From NCBI RefSeq assembly GCF_003955715.1, contig NZ_CP034463.1, positions 496,001 through 560,000 of the forward strand: 64,000 nt of DNA, read 5' to 3'. The position numbers and the translations under genes are program-made. Below are positions 35,627-45,291 of this stretch, in pieces. Positions within the stretch are counted from its first letter, which is position 1. Each line of letters starts with the position of its first letter. Source of the stretch: Streptomyces aquilus. Its GTDB lineage: Bacteria > Actinomycetota > Actinomycetes > Streptomycetales > Streptomycetaceae. The notes under the pieces were generated by a model. The model made no database searches, was not told the origin of the DNA, and saw only the letters and a program-made list of their open reading frames with translations.

Positions 35627-36189
35627 GTCTGTTTCTCCTCAGCTGTTTGTGTGGTGCGGTATCCGTGCGGCATCCGTCCGCACGGAACTTCCGATCGCCC
35701 TTTCGCCGTCATCAGGCGCGCCCAGGTGTCCGCCCATGCCGCGTCTCCCTCAGGGGCCTTCGCGTCCCGCACGAGCACCGCGGCAACGCCGCCCGGCGGT
35801 GCCTCGTACACGACGCCGTGGTGCTCGATGGCATCGTTCTCCGGCCCGAATTGAGCCCGGCCAGGAACGCCGTCTAGGTCGGGCGCAGATCCATCACCTG
35901 GCACCGGTACTCGTCCGAGCCACCGCCCTCCAACGGCGCGCCCGCGTGCGCGCTGTGCAGTCCGACCGCGGCGGCCCCACACTCTTGTCGACTTGCGACC
36001 CGCAGGCGCCGACGGCACACTCCGTAGCCAGCGCCATGGCGGCCGCCCCGAACCTCAACCGCCCGGGCGGCGCTCTCCCTGACGGCGCTGCGTCGACTGC
36101 CATCACCAGGCTCCTCCATGCGGGTCGCATCGCTCATCGGGATGCCTACTTCGTACCGAGCGAACCTGAGACGACTGTTAATGCGGTGC
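35627..36189. other. Decayed stretch upstream of the amidohydrolase
   Basis: No intact gene. A minus-strand piece (GPENDAIEHHGVVYEAPPGG, then VAAVLVRDAKAPEGDAAWAD) ends close to the amidohydrolase start and looks like the tail of a lost protein whose family I cannot name. Confidence 0.4.
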
Positions 36190-36565
36190 TCAGGCCCGTG
36201 GGCCGAACCATGTGCCCAGCACACGCACCAGCGTGGTGGCGTCGAGGCCCTGCCCGCCGGGCGAGGCCAAGGCGACGAGGCCGTCGGGCCGGATCAGCAA
36301 CGCGTCGACGTCCACCCGGTCCGTGCAGGCAGTGAGAGCGCTGACCGTCCGGTCCACGCGGCCACGGCGTCGCCGGCCCGCGTGCGGTCGACGAGGCCAG
36401 CAGGAGCCGCCGCCCCTCACGCAGCAGGCCGGCCGACCGGGTCACCGCGGTGACGACGGACGCGTCGGACCGCTCCAGGTTCAGCTTCATGTTCGGCACA
36501 TGGAGGGCTGGCACGGACAGCGTGGCCGGCAGACGCGGCCCACTGCCGCCCAGTTGCCGCGGCAC
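36190..36565 (-). pseudogene. FAD-dependent aromatic monooxygenase C-terminal fragment
   Basis: Minus-strand frames match the thioredoxin-like tail of PHBH-type FAD monooxygenases: SAGLLREGRRLLLASS in one frame, then VDRTVSALTACTDRVDVDAL, LIRPDGLVALASPGGQGLD and LVRVLGTWFG in another. One frameshift separates the two. The FAD-binding and substrate domains are absent, so only the end of the gene remains. Confidence 0.65.
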
Positions 36566-36902
36566 CCCGCCGGGGAAGTTGGGCGTGCCTCCAGCAGCAC
36601 CCGGCGGGCACGGCGGGACTCGAAGGCATGGGGAACTCCAGGATAGTTGATCTTGTGCGTTGAGGCATGGTGAGCTGACGGATGCGGCATCAAAGCGGTT
36701 AGCGCCGCTGTTGCCGTGTTGGCTGCCCTGAGGCCTGACTGGGCGTCATGCATGGATGCTTCCGTGCGCCGTTCCGCGGTACGAGCGGCGCGTCTACCTT
36801 GTGCTCGGCGGCGGGCGAGCATCATTCGAGATCACGGTCTCGTGCTCCATCCGGCCGTAGCACCGCATTGCCGTTCACCAAGGCTGAGACGGGGTGTCGG
36901 GC
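36566..36902. other. Region upstream of the SGNH hydrolase gene
   Basis: 337 bases with no recognisable gene; presumably carries the promoter of the hydrolase gene. Confidence 0.4.
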
Positions 36903-38867
36903 ATGACGAACAACGATGTCGGGCCGGCGAAGCGGCAGGGCCGACGCGACCTCCTGATCTGGTGGGGGCCTCGGCTGCTGTTCCTGCTGGGGACCCTCGT
37001 GCTGACCTCTCAGTCGGTGCGCGGGGTTTCCGCCTCGACGCTGGCCTGGACCCTGCTCCTCTTCGCTCTGTGCAGCCTCGCCTTCGTCGTTCGGCAGCTG
37101 TGGAAGGGCACCGAGGCCGGGGCGGGAGACAGCGCCCCGCGGTGGCTCACCTGGGCGGGAATCGGGCTCAGCGCCGCCGGAGCGGTGATCCTGGTCCTCT
37201 CCCTGACGGCCGTGGAGATGGACGGGCTGTCTCTCGTCGGGGCGGTCGTGTTGCTCCTCGGACTGGGCTGGCTGGTCGAGTGGTGGCGCGGGTACGGCAC
37301 CAAGTTGCTGCCGTGGGGCGCGGGACTGGTCGGGGGCGCGGGCCTGATCGTGGTCGTCGGCGCGTTCCTCCTGCCCGGGGCCAGGGGCGCCTGGTCCATG
37401 GCGCTGCTGGCCGCCCTGGGCATGGCGTTCTTCGTTGCACTCCCGCTGGGACTCAATGTGCTGTCGGCGTGGGGCCTGCGTTCGCTGCGGGTACTCCGCG
37501 CCTCCGGCTCGGGCCGCACAGCCCGGCGTCTCTCGATGGCGGGCGCTGCCGTCGTGGCCGCGGCCGGGGCGTTCGTCGTGTGGCTGGTTCACGCCGACTG
37601 GGTCCTGACAGCGGTGCTGGCCGGCTTCGTGGTGCTGCTGTTGCTCGCCATCGTCAGCAACACCCACGCCGATGTCGCCCTGGTCCTCGCGGGGCTCTGC
37701 CTGCTGGCCGCGGCCCCTCCGGAGCATCAGGCGTCCGACGTACTTCCTGCCGCGCGCGGAGAGCACGTGCTGGTGGCGCTCGGCGACTCCTACATGTCGG
37801 GGGAAGGGGCGGCCAGTTACGTCGCCGGCACCAACGACGGCGGTGGCGACGAATGCCGTCGGGCGCCATCGGCGTACGCGGTGAGGGCGGCCTCCCGAGG
37901 CGCGCCGTTCGACGGCCTGGTGTTCCTCGCCTGTTCCGGCGCGCGCACCTTCAATGTGGTGGGTTCCGCTGACCAAGGTCACGCCCGAGCGCAGAAGGGC
38001 GAGCCTGGCACCCAGATCGATCAACTGGAAGCACTGGGAACGTCGTTCCGGCCCGCGCTCGTGATCCTTTCCATCGGGGGCAACGACGCCGGCTTCTCCT
38101 CGGTTGGGACGGCATGCATCGCACCAGGTGACTGCAACGACCGGAAGTCCCTTTTCATGGGCAACCTACCCAGCGTGCGAAGTGCCCTGACGGAGACGTA
38201 TCGCTTGCTGAGGAGGCATCTGCCCAGCGATGTTCCGGTCGTCGCGGTCCCCTACCCCCAACCGATCGCCGACACCCGCACCTGCAACGGCGTCGCCCTG
38301 ACGAAGGCCGAGCGTGACTTCATCCGCACGTTCCTCGTCGCCCTCAACGACACGGTGGAATCGGCGGCCGAGGAAGCGGGCATCCTCTATCTCGCGCCCA
38401 TGGAAGACGCACTCAAGGCAGCACACCTGCAGTTGTGCGACCGGCGGAAGGCAGCGGCCGGCATCAACTTCCTGGACGTCAGGTCCGTGAGCGGACTCTC
38501 GACCCAGCGTTTCAACCCGGGCAAGTGGCTGCACAACAGCCTGCATCCGAACGAGCGCGGGCATGAGGCGATGCGTGCCGTGTTCGAAACTTGGCTGACG
38601 GCACACCCGCAGATCCTCGGCGATGCGTCGGCCGAGCAGAATGCCGCCGACGCCCGCGCCACGTCCGTCCGTGCAGCCGTGGCCGAGCCCGAACCGCCGT
38701 GCAGTCTGGCCGAGATCACCGGCACGGACTGCCAATTGCAGCTCCGCGACTGGGAGGTGCGGCAGGTTCTCAACCGCTGGCTACTGCTGTTCGGAGTCGC
38801 CGTGGCCCTCCTCCTTGTCTGGCTCGCGGGCATCGCCGTCGTCAGCCTGCTGCCGAAAGCCCCATAA
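36903..38867 (+). CDS. Membrane-anchored SGNH/GDSL hydrolase
   Basis: A 654-residue protein with an N-terminal multi-helix membrane part (about 8 hydrophobic helices over residues 15-275), an extracytoplasmic SGNH hydrolase domain (about 285-560) and a last helix near the C-terminus (LLLFGVAVALLLVWLAGIAVV). The hydrolase blocks are LVALGDSYMSGEGA (nucleophile Ser), ILSIGGNDAGFSS (oxyanion Gly-Asn) and LHPNERGHEAM (catalytic His with acid partner). Several Cys residues (ECRRAP; LACSGA; TACIAPGDC; TRTCNG) fit an exported, disulfide-bonded domain. Likely an esterase or lipase acting on envelope lipids or sugars. The start is uncertain between GTG 36894 and ATG 36903. Confidence 0.88.
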   Translation: MTNNDVGPAKRQGRRDLLIWWGPRLLFLLGTLVLTSQSVRGVSASTLAWTLLLFALCSLAFVVRQLWKGTEAGAGDSAPRWLTWAGIGLSAAGAVILVLSLTAVEMDGLSLVGAVVLLLGLGWLVEWWRGYGTKLLPWGAGLVGGAGLIVVVGAFLLPGARGAWSMALLAALGMAFFVALPLGLNVLSAWGLRSLRVLRASGSGRTARRLSMAGAAVVAAAGAFVVWLVHADWVLTAVLAGFVVLLLLAIVSNTHADVALVLAGLCLLAAAPPEHQASDVLPAARGEHVLVALGDSYMSGEGAASYVAGTNDGGGDECRRAPSAYAVRAASRGAPFDGLVFLACSGARTFNVVGSADQGHARAQKGEPGTQIDQLEALGTSFRPALVILSIGGNDAGFSSVGTACIAPGDCNDRKSLFMGNLPSVRSALTETYRLLRRHLPSDVPVVAVPYPQPIADTRTCNGVALTKAERDFIRTFLVALNDTVESAAEEAGILYLAPMEDALKAAHLQLCDRRKAAAGINFLDVRSVSGLSTQRFNPGKWLHNSLHPNERGHEAMRAVFETWLTAHPQILGDASAEQNAADARATSVRAAVAEPEPPCSLAEITGTDCQLQLRDWEVRQVLNRWLLLFGVAVALLLVWLAGIAVVSLLPKAP

Positions 38868-39193
38868 AGCCTGGTCAGTTGCGTGCTGAAGGCAGGGCCG
38901 GAACGGCAGGAGCCCGGTCACACGCTGAGCCCGTCTCCCCCTACGCCATTCGACCACCGCGTGCGGGAGGTCGATGGCGAGCCAACAGGCCCTGTGTGGC
39001 GGATGAGTTGAGATGTCGAGCAGCTCCCTCAACGGCTCAGGGTCGGTCCCTGTGTGTTGCGGCCCGCTGCCCGTCGCCCGACGAGGGCCAGTCTGAAGGA
39101 GCTCAGTGGGCCAGGCCTGGTGATCGTGTCCCACGGCACGGAGCGAATCCGGTCAATCTGAGCCCGGCGAGGTGCTGTGGCACCATCCCCGTT
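38868..39193. other. Intergenic region, nothing recognised
   Basis: 326 bases between the hydrolase and the HEAT-repeat gene; no gene, palindrome or terminator stood out. Confidence 0.4.
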
Positions 39194-40087
39194 GTGGATG
39201 ACGTGGACTGGTCCGGCTTGTTCCATGCAGCGGGTCCCGCCGGCGACACGCCGCGGCACCTGGCAGCTCTCCTCGGCGAGGATGCCAGAGCTTCTGTCGA
39301 CGGGTACGCGCACCTGTGGTCGACGACGCTGCGCCGCGAGGGCAAGGCATGGCCCGCGACAGCGCCCACCGCGATGCTTGTCGCCGAGCTCTTGGACAAC
39401 CCGCTGCTGGGACTCGACGATCCCTCGCTGCCCGATGCCATGCTCGCCTATCTCTACGTGGTCGGCGTCGCCGCCGACCTCGGCGGGCAGGCGACGGAGA
39501 TCCGTGCTCGGGTCCAGAACCACACACCGGAGCTGCGGGCTTGGACGGCCGCGTACGTGGCCGCTGACGCGGATAGCCGGGCCCGGATGTGGCAGGACGA
39601 CACAGGGCTGGGTGAACTCGTCCTCGATCAAGCGGCGCTCGCCTGCTTCGACGTGGTTCCCGAGCTGCTGCGGCGAACACTGCCACACCTCGCGTCGGAA
39701 CGTACCAGGCGCAGGACGTGTGCGGCCGCCGCGGTGGGGGCACTGGCCCGGCATCCTGCGGCCGCCGCACAACGTGCAGAGCTGCTGAAACAGCTGACAT
39801 CGATGGCCGTGGCCGCCGATTCGTCGCACGACCTGGCGACGATGGTGATCGCCATCGGTCACCTCGGCGGCGACACGCGCCCCTGGCTGGCCGACCCGCA
39901 TACAGGCGTTCGGGCCTGCGCCGCCCTGGCACCCGACCTCGCCGGCAACGACACAGCGGAACACTTGCTCATGGAACTGGAGCGGTCGCCACAAGCGTTC
40001 AGCAGGTCCTTCGGCGACATGGCTCCGCCCCTGCAGCTTCAGTCCCAGTCGCTCCCCGACTTGCTCGCCGGGCGATGCGCGCGCTGA
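39194..40087 (+). CDS. HEAT-repeat-like protein
   Basis: A 297-residue soluble protein starting at GTG 39194 (VDDVDWSGLFHAAGPAGDTPRH). It belongs to a Streptomyces type that opens with DVDWxxLxHAxG and continues as alpha-helical repeats: APTAMLVAELLDNPLL, AMLAYLYVVGVAADLGG, VVPELLRRTLPHLASE, LKQLTSMAVAADSSHDLATMVIAIGHLGGD and TGVRACAALAPDLAGND. Such repeats normally serve as protein-protein scaffolds. It is shorter than many relatives, so the C-terminus may be truncated. No operon partner is evident. The function is unknown. Confidence 0.75.
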   Translation: MDDVDWSGLFHAAGPAGDTPRHLAALLGEDARASVDGYAHLWSTTLRREGKAWPATAPTAMLVAELLDNPLLGLDDPSLPDAMLAYLYVVGVAADLGGQATEIRARVQNHTPELRAWTAAYVAADADSRARMWQDDTGLGELVLDQAALACFDVVPELLRRTLPHLASERTRRRTCAAAAVGALARHPAAAAQRAELLKQLTSMAVAADSSHDLATMVIAIGHLGGDTRPWLADPHTGVRACAALAPDLAGNDTAEHLLMELERSPQAFSRSFGDMAPPLQLQSQSLPDLLAGRCAR

Positions 40088-40386
40088 TGCCCGATGTCAG
40101 CGACCGAGAGTTACGGTCACGGCACAGTGAACAGCCCCGTCTCGGTCTCTGTCAGGGTCCCCCGTCCGGCGGGCCGTTCGAGCTTCAGGCGGACGTTGTT
40201 GATGTTGCTTGGTGCGATCTCCACGTCCACAGAGCGGAGATCGTGGAGCAGGTAGCGCCACTGACAGCTCGTCCGGTCTGGTAGAAGATCGCGTTGGCGC
40301 CTTCCCGGAGATCGCAGGCTCCCCATACCGATCCGAAAGGTCACTCGGAACGGTCTTCGATCCATGGCCTCGGAATCAACGCCCTC

Positions 40387-40965
40387 TCAGGGCTTCGTTG
40401 ATCCCAGGCTTTCGCGCCGATTGGCATTGAAGCGCGCCTTCTTCTGACGATTCCCGCACGTGTTCATGTCGCACCATTTGCGGGTGCGACTTTGGCTGCT
40501 GTCGAAGAAGGCGGCTCGGCAGGTTGGAGATGCGCACAAGGCCAGTCTCCCGTCTCGTTCGCCCGCGATGATGCTGATCGCGTCGGCGGCGATCACGCTG
40601 AGGGCATCTTCCACGCAGGAAGCCGAGCTGAGTCGCCATTGCCGCTCACCGTCGGGCGTCAGGATCGCTGCGGCCCGGCCCTGAGCGCTGCAGCCATTGA
40701 TGACCTGGACAGCGGACGCAGGCAGAGCAACCTGGAGCGCGGTCGCTGTCGCGGCGGCGTGAATCGACTCCCTCAGTTCCCGAGCGAGGTCGAGCTGGGC
40801 AGTGGTGCAGGAGTCCACGGCGAGGCCGTTCACCGCCAGCCAGTCAACGAGTCGGTGCGGCACGGGAATTCGCTCCACCGCGTTGCCGTGACGCTCCGAC
40901 AGAGTCCCCGTGAAGCTGGTCGCCAGCACGTTCCCAAGGCGGAAGTCAGGGAATCCAGCACGCAT
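40387..40965 (-). CDS. CGNR zinc-finger (ABATE-type) regulator
   Basis: A 192-residue DNA-binding protein starting at ATG 40965. The N-terminal ABATE-like stress domain is helical (LGNVLATSFTGTLSERHGNAVER; LDLARELRESIHAAATATA). The C-terminal zinc finger is clear: LCASPTCRAAFFDSS, then KWCDMNTCGNRQKKARF with the CxxxxC...CxxxxCGNR ligands. It diverges from the epoxide hydrolase gene, and a perfect palindrome lies between them, so it probably controls that gene and itself. The adjacent stretch 40088-40386 has only short frames and no confident gene. Confidence 0.9.
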   Translation of the reverse strand: MRAGFPDFRLGNVLATSFTGTLSERHGNAVERIPVPHRLVDWLAVNGLAVDSCTTAQLDLARELRESIHAAATATALQVALPASAVQVINGCSAQGRAAAILTPDGERQWRLSSASCVEDALSVIAADAISIIAGERDGRLALCASPTCRAAFFDSSQSRTRKWCDMNTCGNRQKKARFNANRRESLGSTKP

Positions 40966-41007
40966 GGAACCACCTTAGCCGGTTACACGCAGGCAGGGGG
41001 ACGCGTA

Positions 41008-41026
41008 GAACCGTCTTAGACGGTTC
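41008..41026. promoter_or_regulatory. Probable operator between CGNR regulator and epoxide hydrolase
   Basis: A perfect inverted repeat with arms GAACCGTC and GACGGTTC around TTA, 42 bases from the regulator start and 41 from the hydrolase start. Related half-sites (AGCCGGTT, GGTTCGC) occur nearby. Confidence 0.65.
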
Positions 41027-41067
41027 GCGAAGGTTCGCAGCCGGTTCCGCGATGACCAGGAGGCCTC

Positions 41068-42240
41068 ATGCCCCGCCTACCCAGCGACGTGCAAGCTTTT
41101 GAAGCCCACGCGCCTGACGCCGACCTCGACGATCTGCGCACGCGACTGGCCGCCGCGCGGCTACCGGAGGCCGAGACAGTCCATCACTCCGCGCCCGACC
41201 CCCGCCGATGGGAACAGGGCGTTCCGCTCGCCGACCTCGTCGAGGTCGTGAACTACTGGCGCACCGGCTACAACTGGAAATCGTTCGAAGCACGCCTCAA
41301 CCAGATCGGCCAGTTCCGCACGACCATCGATGGTCTCGGGATCCACTTCCTGCACCGTCGCTCCGCGCACGCAGACGCCACTCCCCTGATCCTGACGCAC
41401 GGCTGGCCGGACAGCATCGCTCGGTTCATCGACGTAGTGGACGAGCTGGCGGATCCGAAAGACGCGGACGCGCCGGCCTTCCACGTCGTGGTTCCGTCGC
41501 TGCCCGGCTTTGGTTACAGCGACAAGCCGACCACCACCGGATGGGGAACCGAAAAGATCGCGGCCGCATGGGTGAAGCTGATGGGAAGGCTCGGCTACAG
41601 CAGGTTCGTAGCCCACGGAGGCGACTGGGGAGGCAATATCACCACGGTCCTCGGCGGCAGGTTCCCGGCGCACGTACTCGGCATCCACACAACGTCCGTG
41701 GAGGCACCGCCCGGGTTGACAACGGACGTGCTGACAGCGGTCGAGCGCAAGTGGACCGAGGAAACCCGCGATTTCTGGCACCACCGCACGGCGTACGCGA
41801 AACAGCAGGCGACGCGACCACAGACCATCGGCTACTCGCTCGTCGACTCACCGGTCGGGCTTCTCGCCTGGATCCTCGACAAGTTCGCCGAGTCGTCAGA
41901 CACCGAAGACAGCCCCTTCGAGACGATTTCCCGCGACCGCGTTCTCGACGACGTCACGCTGTATTGGCTGACGCGCACCGGCGCATCGGCGGCCCGCATC
42001 TACTACGAAAGCCACCGATCGCTCGACCCCGAACTTCGGGTCGACGTCCCGTCGGCACTCACCATGTATCCCCGCGACGTCGAGAAGTGTCCGCGCCCCT
42101 GGGCACAGGAGCGGTTCCGGCAGATCGTCCGGTGGTCGTTGCCCCAAACCGGGGGACACTTCCCGTCGCTGGAGGTTCCCGAGTATTTCGTGAAGGACCT
42201 GCGAGCGGGCCTCGCGGCAGTGCTGGCCACTCATCGGTGA
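41068..42240 (+). CDS. Epoxide hydrolase (alpha/beta-hydrolase fold, with EHN domain)
   Basis: A 390-residue enzyme opening epoxides to diols. An N-terminal EHN-type region (DLDDLRTRLAAARLPEAE; WEQGVPLADLVEVVNYW) precedes the catalytic domain. HGWPDS (111-116) is the oxyanion HGxP motif; GGDWGG has the nucleophile Asp near residue 186; the late QTGGHFPSLEVPE supplies the catalytic His. RIYYESHR carries one of the ring-opening Tyr residues. The gene starts with ATG 41068 after AGGAGG, divergent from the CGNR regulator. Role inferred: detoxification or use of an epoxide, induced through that regulator. Confidence 0.93.
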   Translation: MPRLPSDVQAFEAHAPDADLDDLRTRLAAARLPEAETVHHSAPDPRRWEQGVPLADLVEVVNYWRTGYNWKSFEARLNQIGQFRTTIDGLGIHFLHRRSAHADATPLILTHGWPDSIARFIDVVDELADPKDADAPAFHVVVPSLPGFGYSDKPTTTGWGTEKIAAAWVKLMGRLGYSRFVAHGGDWGGNITTVLGGRFPAHVLGIHTTSVEAPPGLTTDVLTAVERKWTEETRDFWHHRTAYAKQQATRPQTIGYSLVDSPVGLLAWILDKFAESSDTEDSPFETISRDRVLDDVTLYWLTRTGASAARIYYESHRSLDPELRVDVPSALTMYPRDVEKCPRPWAQERFRQIVRWSLPQTGGHFPSLEVPEYFVKDLRAGLAAVLATHR

Positions 42241-42404
42241 ACGCAGCTCGGTGCCGGTGCTCGATCACCGCATGGCCCAGGTGCACTTCCCAGCATCGAG
42301 AGTTGCCACCCCGTGCGGAGCCACGCCCTCCACGAGATACCACGAGATCGGTCTTGGCAGCAGCAAACAGCACGTGAAAATCACGGTGACGACCAGCACC
42401 GGAG

Positions 42405-43240
42405 TTCACGGGGGACTGTCAGTGACGGGCAGAAGAACAGGGAGATCGCTGCTGCGCTGCGGGTCAACGAGCGGTCCGTGGAGCGGTGGCGCCGCCAGTG
42501 GCGCGAGCGCGGCGAAGCGGGGGCCCTGTCGAAGGGATCGTCTGGACGACCGAGGCTCAACGAGAAACAGAACGCCAGGCTGGCACGGGAGTTAGAACGC
42601 GAACCGCTGGTCCACGGCTGGGCCGACCAGCGGTGGACACTGGCCCGGAGCAAGACGCTGATCGGCCGGCTGTTCCACGTGAGCTACACGGTGGAGGGCA
42701 CCTGGTTACTGCCGAGGAGGCACGGCTGGTCCTGGCAGCAGCCCGCCCGGCGGGCAATCGAACGCGACGACCAAGCGGTCGAGGTCTGGAAGAAAGAGAC
42801 CTGGTCGCTGGTAAGAGCACCGCGGCGGCGTGCAACGGCTGGATCGTCTTCAAGGACGGGGCCGGCCAGTCGATGACGCCGCCGCGTGCGAAGAGCTGGG
42901 GGCGCAGAGGCTGCACCCCGGTGGTCCGGGTGCGCGGCCGGGGCTCGGGCCGGGTGTCCATGACCGGGGTGACCTGCTACAAGCCGGGAATCGATCCCGG
43001 ATGTTCCACTCGATCCGCGAGTACCCGGGCCGAAAGGCGAGCCGAAGGGCATCGGCTGGCGCGACCTGCGCGACGTGCAGGGCAGAGTACATATCCAGCT
43101 CGGCGGCCCGATCGTGCTCGTGCGGGACAACCTACGCATGCACCTTGTCGAACCCATGAGGCAGTTCATCGCCGACCACGCGGACTGGCTCACGGTCTTC
43201 CACCTGCCGAGTTACTCGCCGGAACTGAACCGGACCTGAT
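42405..43240 (+). pseudogene. IS630-family transposase, broken by frameshifts
   Basis: The pieces lie in order but in different frames. First a helix-turn-helix (KNREIAAALRVNERSVERWR; LSKGSSGRPRLNEKQNARL) and SYTVEGTWLLPRRHGWSWQ, then GWIVFKDGAGQSMTPPRA (first catalytic Asp region, normally FEDEAG), and finally RDLRDVQGRVHIQLGGPIVL, VRDNLRMHLVEP (second Asp) and LPSYSPELNRT with the last Glu. Three or more frame changes, and a stop soon after SPELN where more sequence is expected, show it is inactive. Confidence 0.82.
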
Positions 43241-43365
43241 CGACGGCTGCCTGGCCGGCACCGGCCTCACCATGGACGGTTGACCGGCATCACGCATACG
43301 CCGTTGGGGCGAAGTCTCAAGCCAGCGGGATTCCGGCCCGACCCGGAGGAGGGACAGCCAACGTT

Positions 43366-44145
43366 GTGACAGGTCATGCAGCTGGACACGTAATTCCGTA
43401 CGAGGTGCAGGGCAGCGGTCCGGAGCGGGTCCTCGCACTCCACCACTGGCTCAGCGACAGGTCGAGTTTCGCCGATCTGCGGCGGTACCTGGACGGAAGC
43501 GCGTTCAGTTATGCGTTCGTGGACTGCCGTGGGTACGGCGAGGCGATGGACACCCCCGGCACGTACACGATGGAGGAGATCGCGGCGGACGCACTCGCCG
43601 TGGCCGACCGCCTCGGCTGGAACACCTTCTCGGTCATCGGTCACTCCATGGGCGGCAAGGCTGCCCAGCTGATGTTGCTGGACGCCCCCGCGCGGGTCCG
43701 CTCGATCGTCGGCATCTCGCCGGTACCCGCGTCCGGGTTCCCACTGGAAGGGGAGATGTGGGACCTGTTCGTCGGGGCCGTGGAGGATTCCGGCAACCGC
43801 AGGACGATCTTTGACGTCACCACCGGTAGCCGGCACGACGATGCATGGCTGGATGCCAGAGTGAGCGGCTCTGAACGCTCCTCGTCGGCAGCCCTTCGCT
43901 CGTACCTCGAATCCTGGACTCGTGGCTCGGACATCCACGAGCGGGTCGAGGGAAATCCAACCCCGGCGCTTGTCGTAGCCGGTGCGAACGACCCGGCGAT
44001 GGGCCCCGAGACCATGCGGTCCACCTGGATGGAGTGGTATCCGAACGCGGAACTCGAGGTCTTCGACGACGTCGGCCACTTCGCCCCGGAGGAGAGCCCG
44101 GAGGCCCTGGCGACGGTGGTCGAAGGATTCCTCGGCCGCCACTGA
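43366..44145 (+). CDS. Alpha/beta-fold hydrolase
   Basis: A 259-residue soluble hydrolase starting at GTG 43366 after CGGAGGAGGGAC. The oxyanion segment is LALHHWLSD, the nucleophile elbow GHSMGG has Ser near residue 94, the acid lies in AGANDPAMG and the His in DVGHFAPEES. It ends at FLGRH. There is a normal cap region between the Ser and the acid. The substrate cannot be told; such enzymes include esterases, lactonases and C-C hydrolases. It stands alone just after the IS630 remnant, so it may depend on a promoter created there. Confidence 0.9.
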   Translation: MTGHAAGHVIPYEVQGSGPERVLALHHWLSDRSSFADLRRYLDGSAFSYAFVDCRGYGEAMDTPGTYTMEEIAADALAVADRLGWNTFSVIGHSMGGKAAQLMLLDAPARVRSIVGISPVPASGFPLEGEMWDLFVGAVEDSGNRRTIFDVTTGSRHDDAWLDARVSGSERSSSAALRSYLESWTRGSDIHERVEGNPTPALVVAGANDPAMGPETMRSTWMEWYPNAELEVFDDVGHFAPEESPEALATVVEGFLGRH

Positions 44146-44249
44146 AGTTGTGTCGGCCTGATAGCGCAGACGTTGCGGCCCGCTGGTCACTTGCCAGCTT
44201 CTTCGTTCTCCCGCGCTCGTGAAGGCACGGCGCAGGCGCCGGAGCTGGA

Positions 44250-44579
44250 TCATGTAGGCGGGTACAGGCGCGGGAAGCCCCGTCGGACGTAGTCCTCAGC
44301 CGACGCGGTGACGAACGCCAGCGCGCCGTAGCGACCGTGGGCCAGGAGCATGAGGACCGTACAGACCGTCAGCGCGTGGATCTGCGCCGCCATCGGAGAC
44401 TTCACAAGCCAGCCGGACAGGCCTGTGTCCGCGGTGACCCCCTCGCGTTCCGCGGTCGTCATCACGAACTCGCAGTCCACCGGTGCCAGAGTCGCGACCG
44501 CATCCAGCACGGGCACGGGCACGGGCACGGGCATCGACAGCTCACCCAGATCACCGAACGGCATGTCGTGCTCCAGCAC
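44250..44579 (-). CDS. Small hypothetical protein with a Pro-Val repeat
   Basis: An open frame of 109 codons from GTG 44579. The protein has a PVPVPVPV run (from a hexanucleotide repeat), then CEFVMTTAEREGVTADTG, a possible membrane-facing helix (IHALTVCTVLMLLAHGRYGALAFV) and SAEDYVRRGFPRLYPPT. It starts right after an in-frame TAG, has no good ribosome-binding site, and follows the next gene upstream by 46 bases. I do not recognise it; it may be a remnant of a longer protein. Confidence 0.4.
   Translation of the reverse strand: MLEHDMPFGDLGELSMPVPVPVPVLDAVATLAPVDCEFVMTTAEREGVTADTGLSGWLVKSPMAAQIHALTVCTVLMLLAHGRYGALAFVTASAEDYVRRGFPRLYPPT
44508..44531. repeat. Four perfect tandem copies of CACGGG
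   Basis: A hexanucleotide repeat inside the small hypothetical frame, encoding alternating Pro-Val on the minus strand. In-frame length changes would alter only the number of PV pairs. Confidence 0.85.
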
Positions 44580-44625
44580 CTGCTAGGGGATGCGCGTAGC
44601 CACCCTCAATCCCAGGCGGAACCGA

Positions 44626-45291
44626 TCATTTGTCCGTTCCCCCGAGGGCCTGGGGCGAGACGGTGAACCTCCGCCAGACCGGGGCAGAGTGGTCGACGCC
44701 GAGGAAGGTCTGGAAGTCCCAGAAGACACCTCCGTCGAGGCGGCCATACGCATCGCCCGGACGGACGGGCTTGTTGAGAGGGTCGTGCTCGTTCTCCCAG
44801 TCGATGTCCGCGTATCCAGGGTCGTCGATGTCGTAGTGGGTCAGATAGCCCCGGGCATGCTCGATGTTCAGGTTCAGAGCCGGGAACTGGGCCAGCAGCA
44901 GGTCGGGGCGCCCCTGGCACGGAAGATCGTCGAAGAACGAGCCGATGATGCCGGTCTCCTGCTGGAACTGGTCGATTGTTGTGCCGTGATGGAACAGTTC
45001 GCAGCCCCAGAAGTCATCGTCGTAGATGAAGACCAGCAGGCCCGGGCAGTCGTAGACGCGTGAGACGTGAAGCTGGGCGCTTCGGCGCAGGACCCACTCC
45101 CAGCCCCGGGTCCATTCCAGCACGGTCCAGTCGCCGCGCCGCTCGTGCAGGGCGTAGGAATCGAGGTTGATGTCGTGGACGTCTTCCAGATGGAGCGTGT
45201 GCTCCTCCTGGTGCCAGAACTCCTCCAACGCGGCGTACACCTGCTCATGGTCGACGCCGTAGAATAGGTTGACGCGCTTGAATGTGCCCAT
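44626..45291 (-). CDS. Uncharacterised acidic, aromatic-rich protein
   Basis: A 221-residue soluble protein with a clear ATG at 45291. It is rich in Trp, Phe, Tyr and Asp: MGTFKRVNLFYGVDHEQVY, LEEFWHQEEHTLHLEDVHD, WTVLEWTRGWEWVLRRSAQ, LLVFIYDDDFWGCELFHHG, then YDIDDPGYADIDWENEHDP and GGVFWDFQTFLGVDHSAPVW. No catalytic or DNA-binding motif is recognisable. The compact, acidic build is like that of immunity-type proteins, but no toxin partner is adjacent, so this is only a guess. The frame and codon pattern are convincing. Confidence 0.7.
   Translation of the reverse strand: MGTFKRVNLFYGVDHEQVYAALEEFWHQEEHTLHLEDVHDINLDSYALHERRGDWTVLEWTRGWEWVLRRSAQLHVSRVYDCPGLLVFIYDDDFWGCELFHHGTTIDQFQQETGIIGSFFDDLPCQGRPDLLLAQFPALNLNIEHARGYLTHYDIDDPGYADIDWENEHDPLNKPVRPGDAYGRLDGGVFWDFQTFLGVDHSAPVWRRFTVSPQALGGTDK

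Noticed and set aside
44626..45291. Immunity protein of a toxin system
   Set aside because: Composition is suggestive, but no toxin gene lies nearby, so I kept it as uncharacterised.
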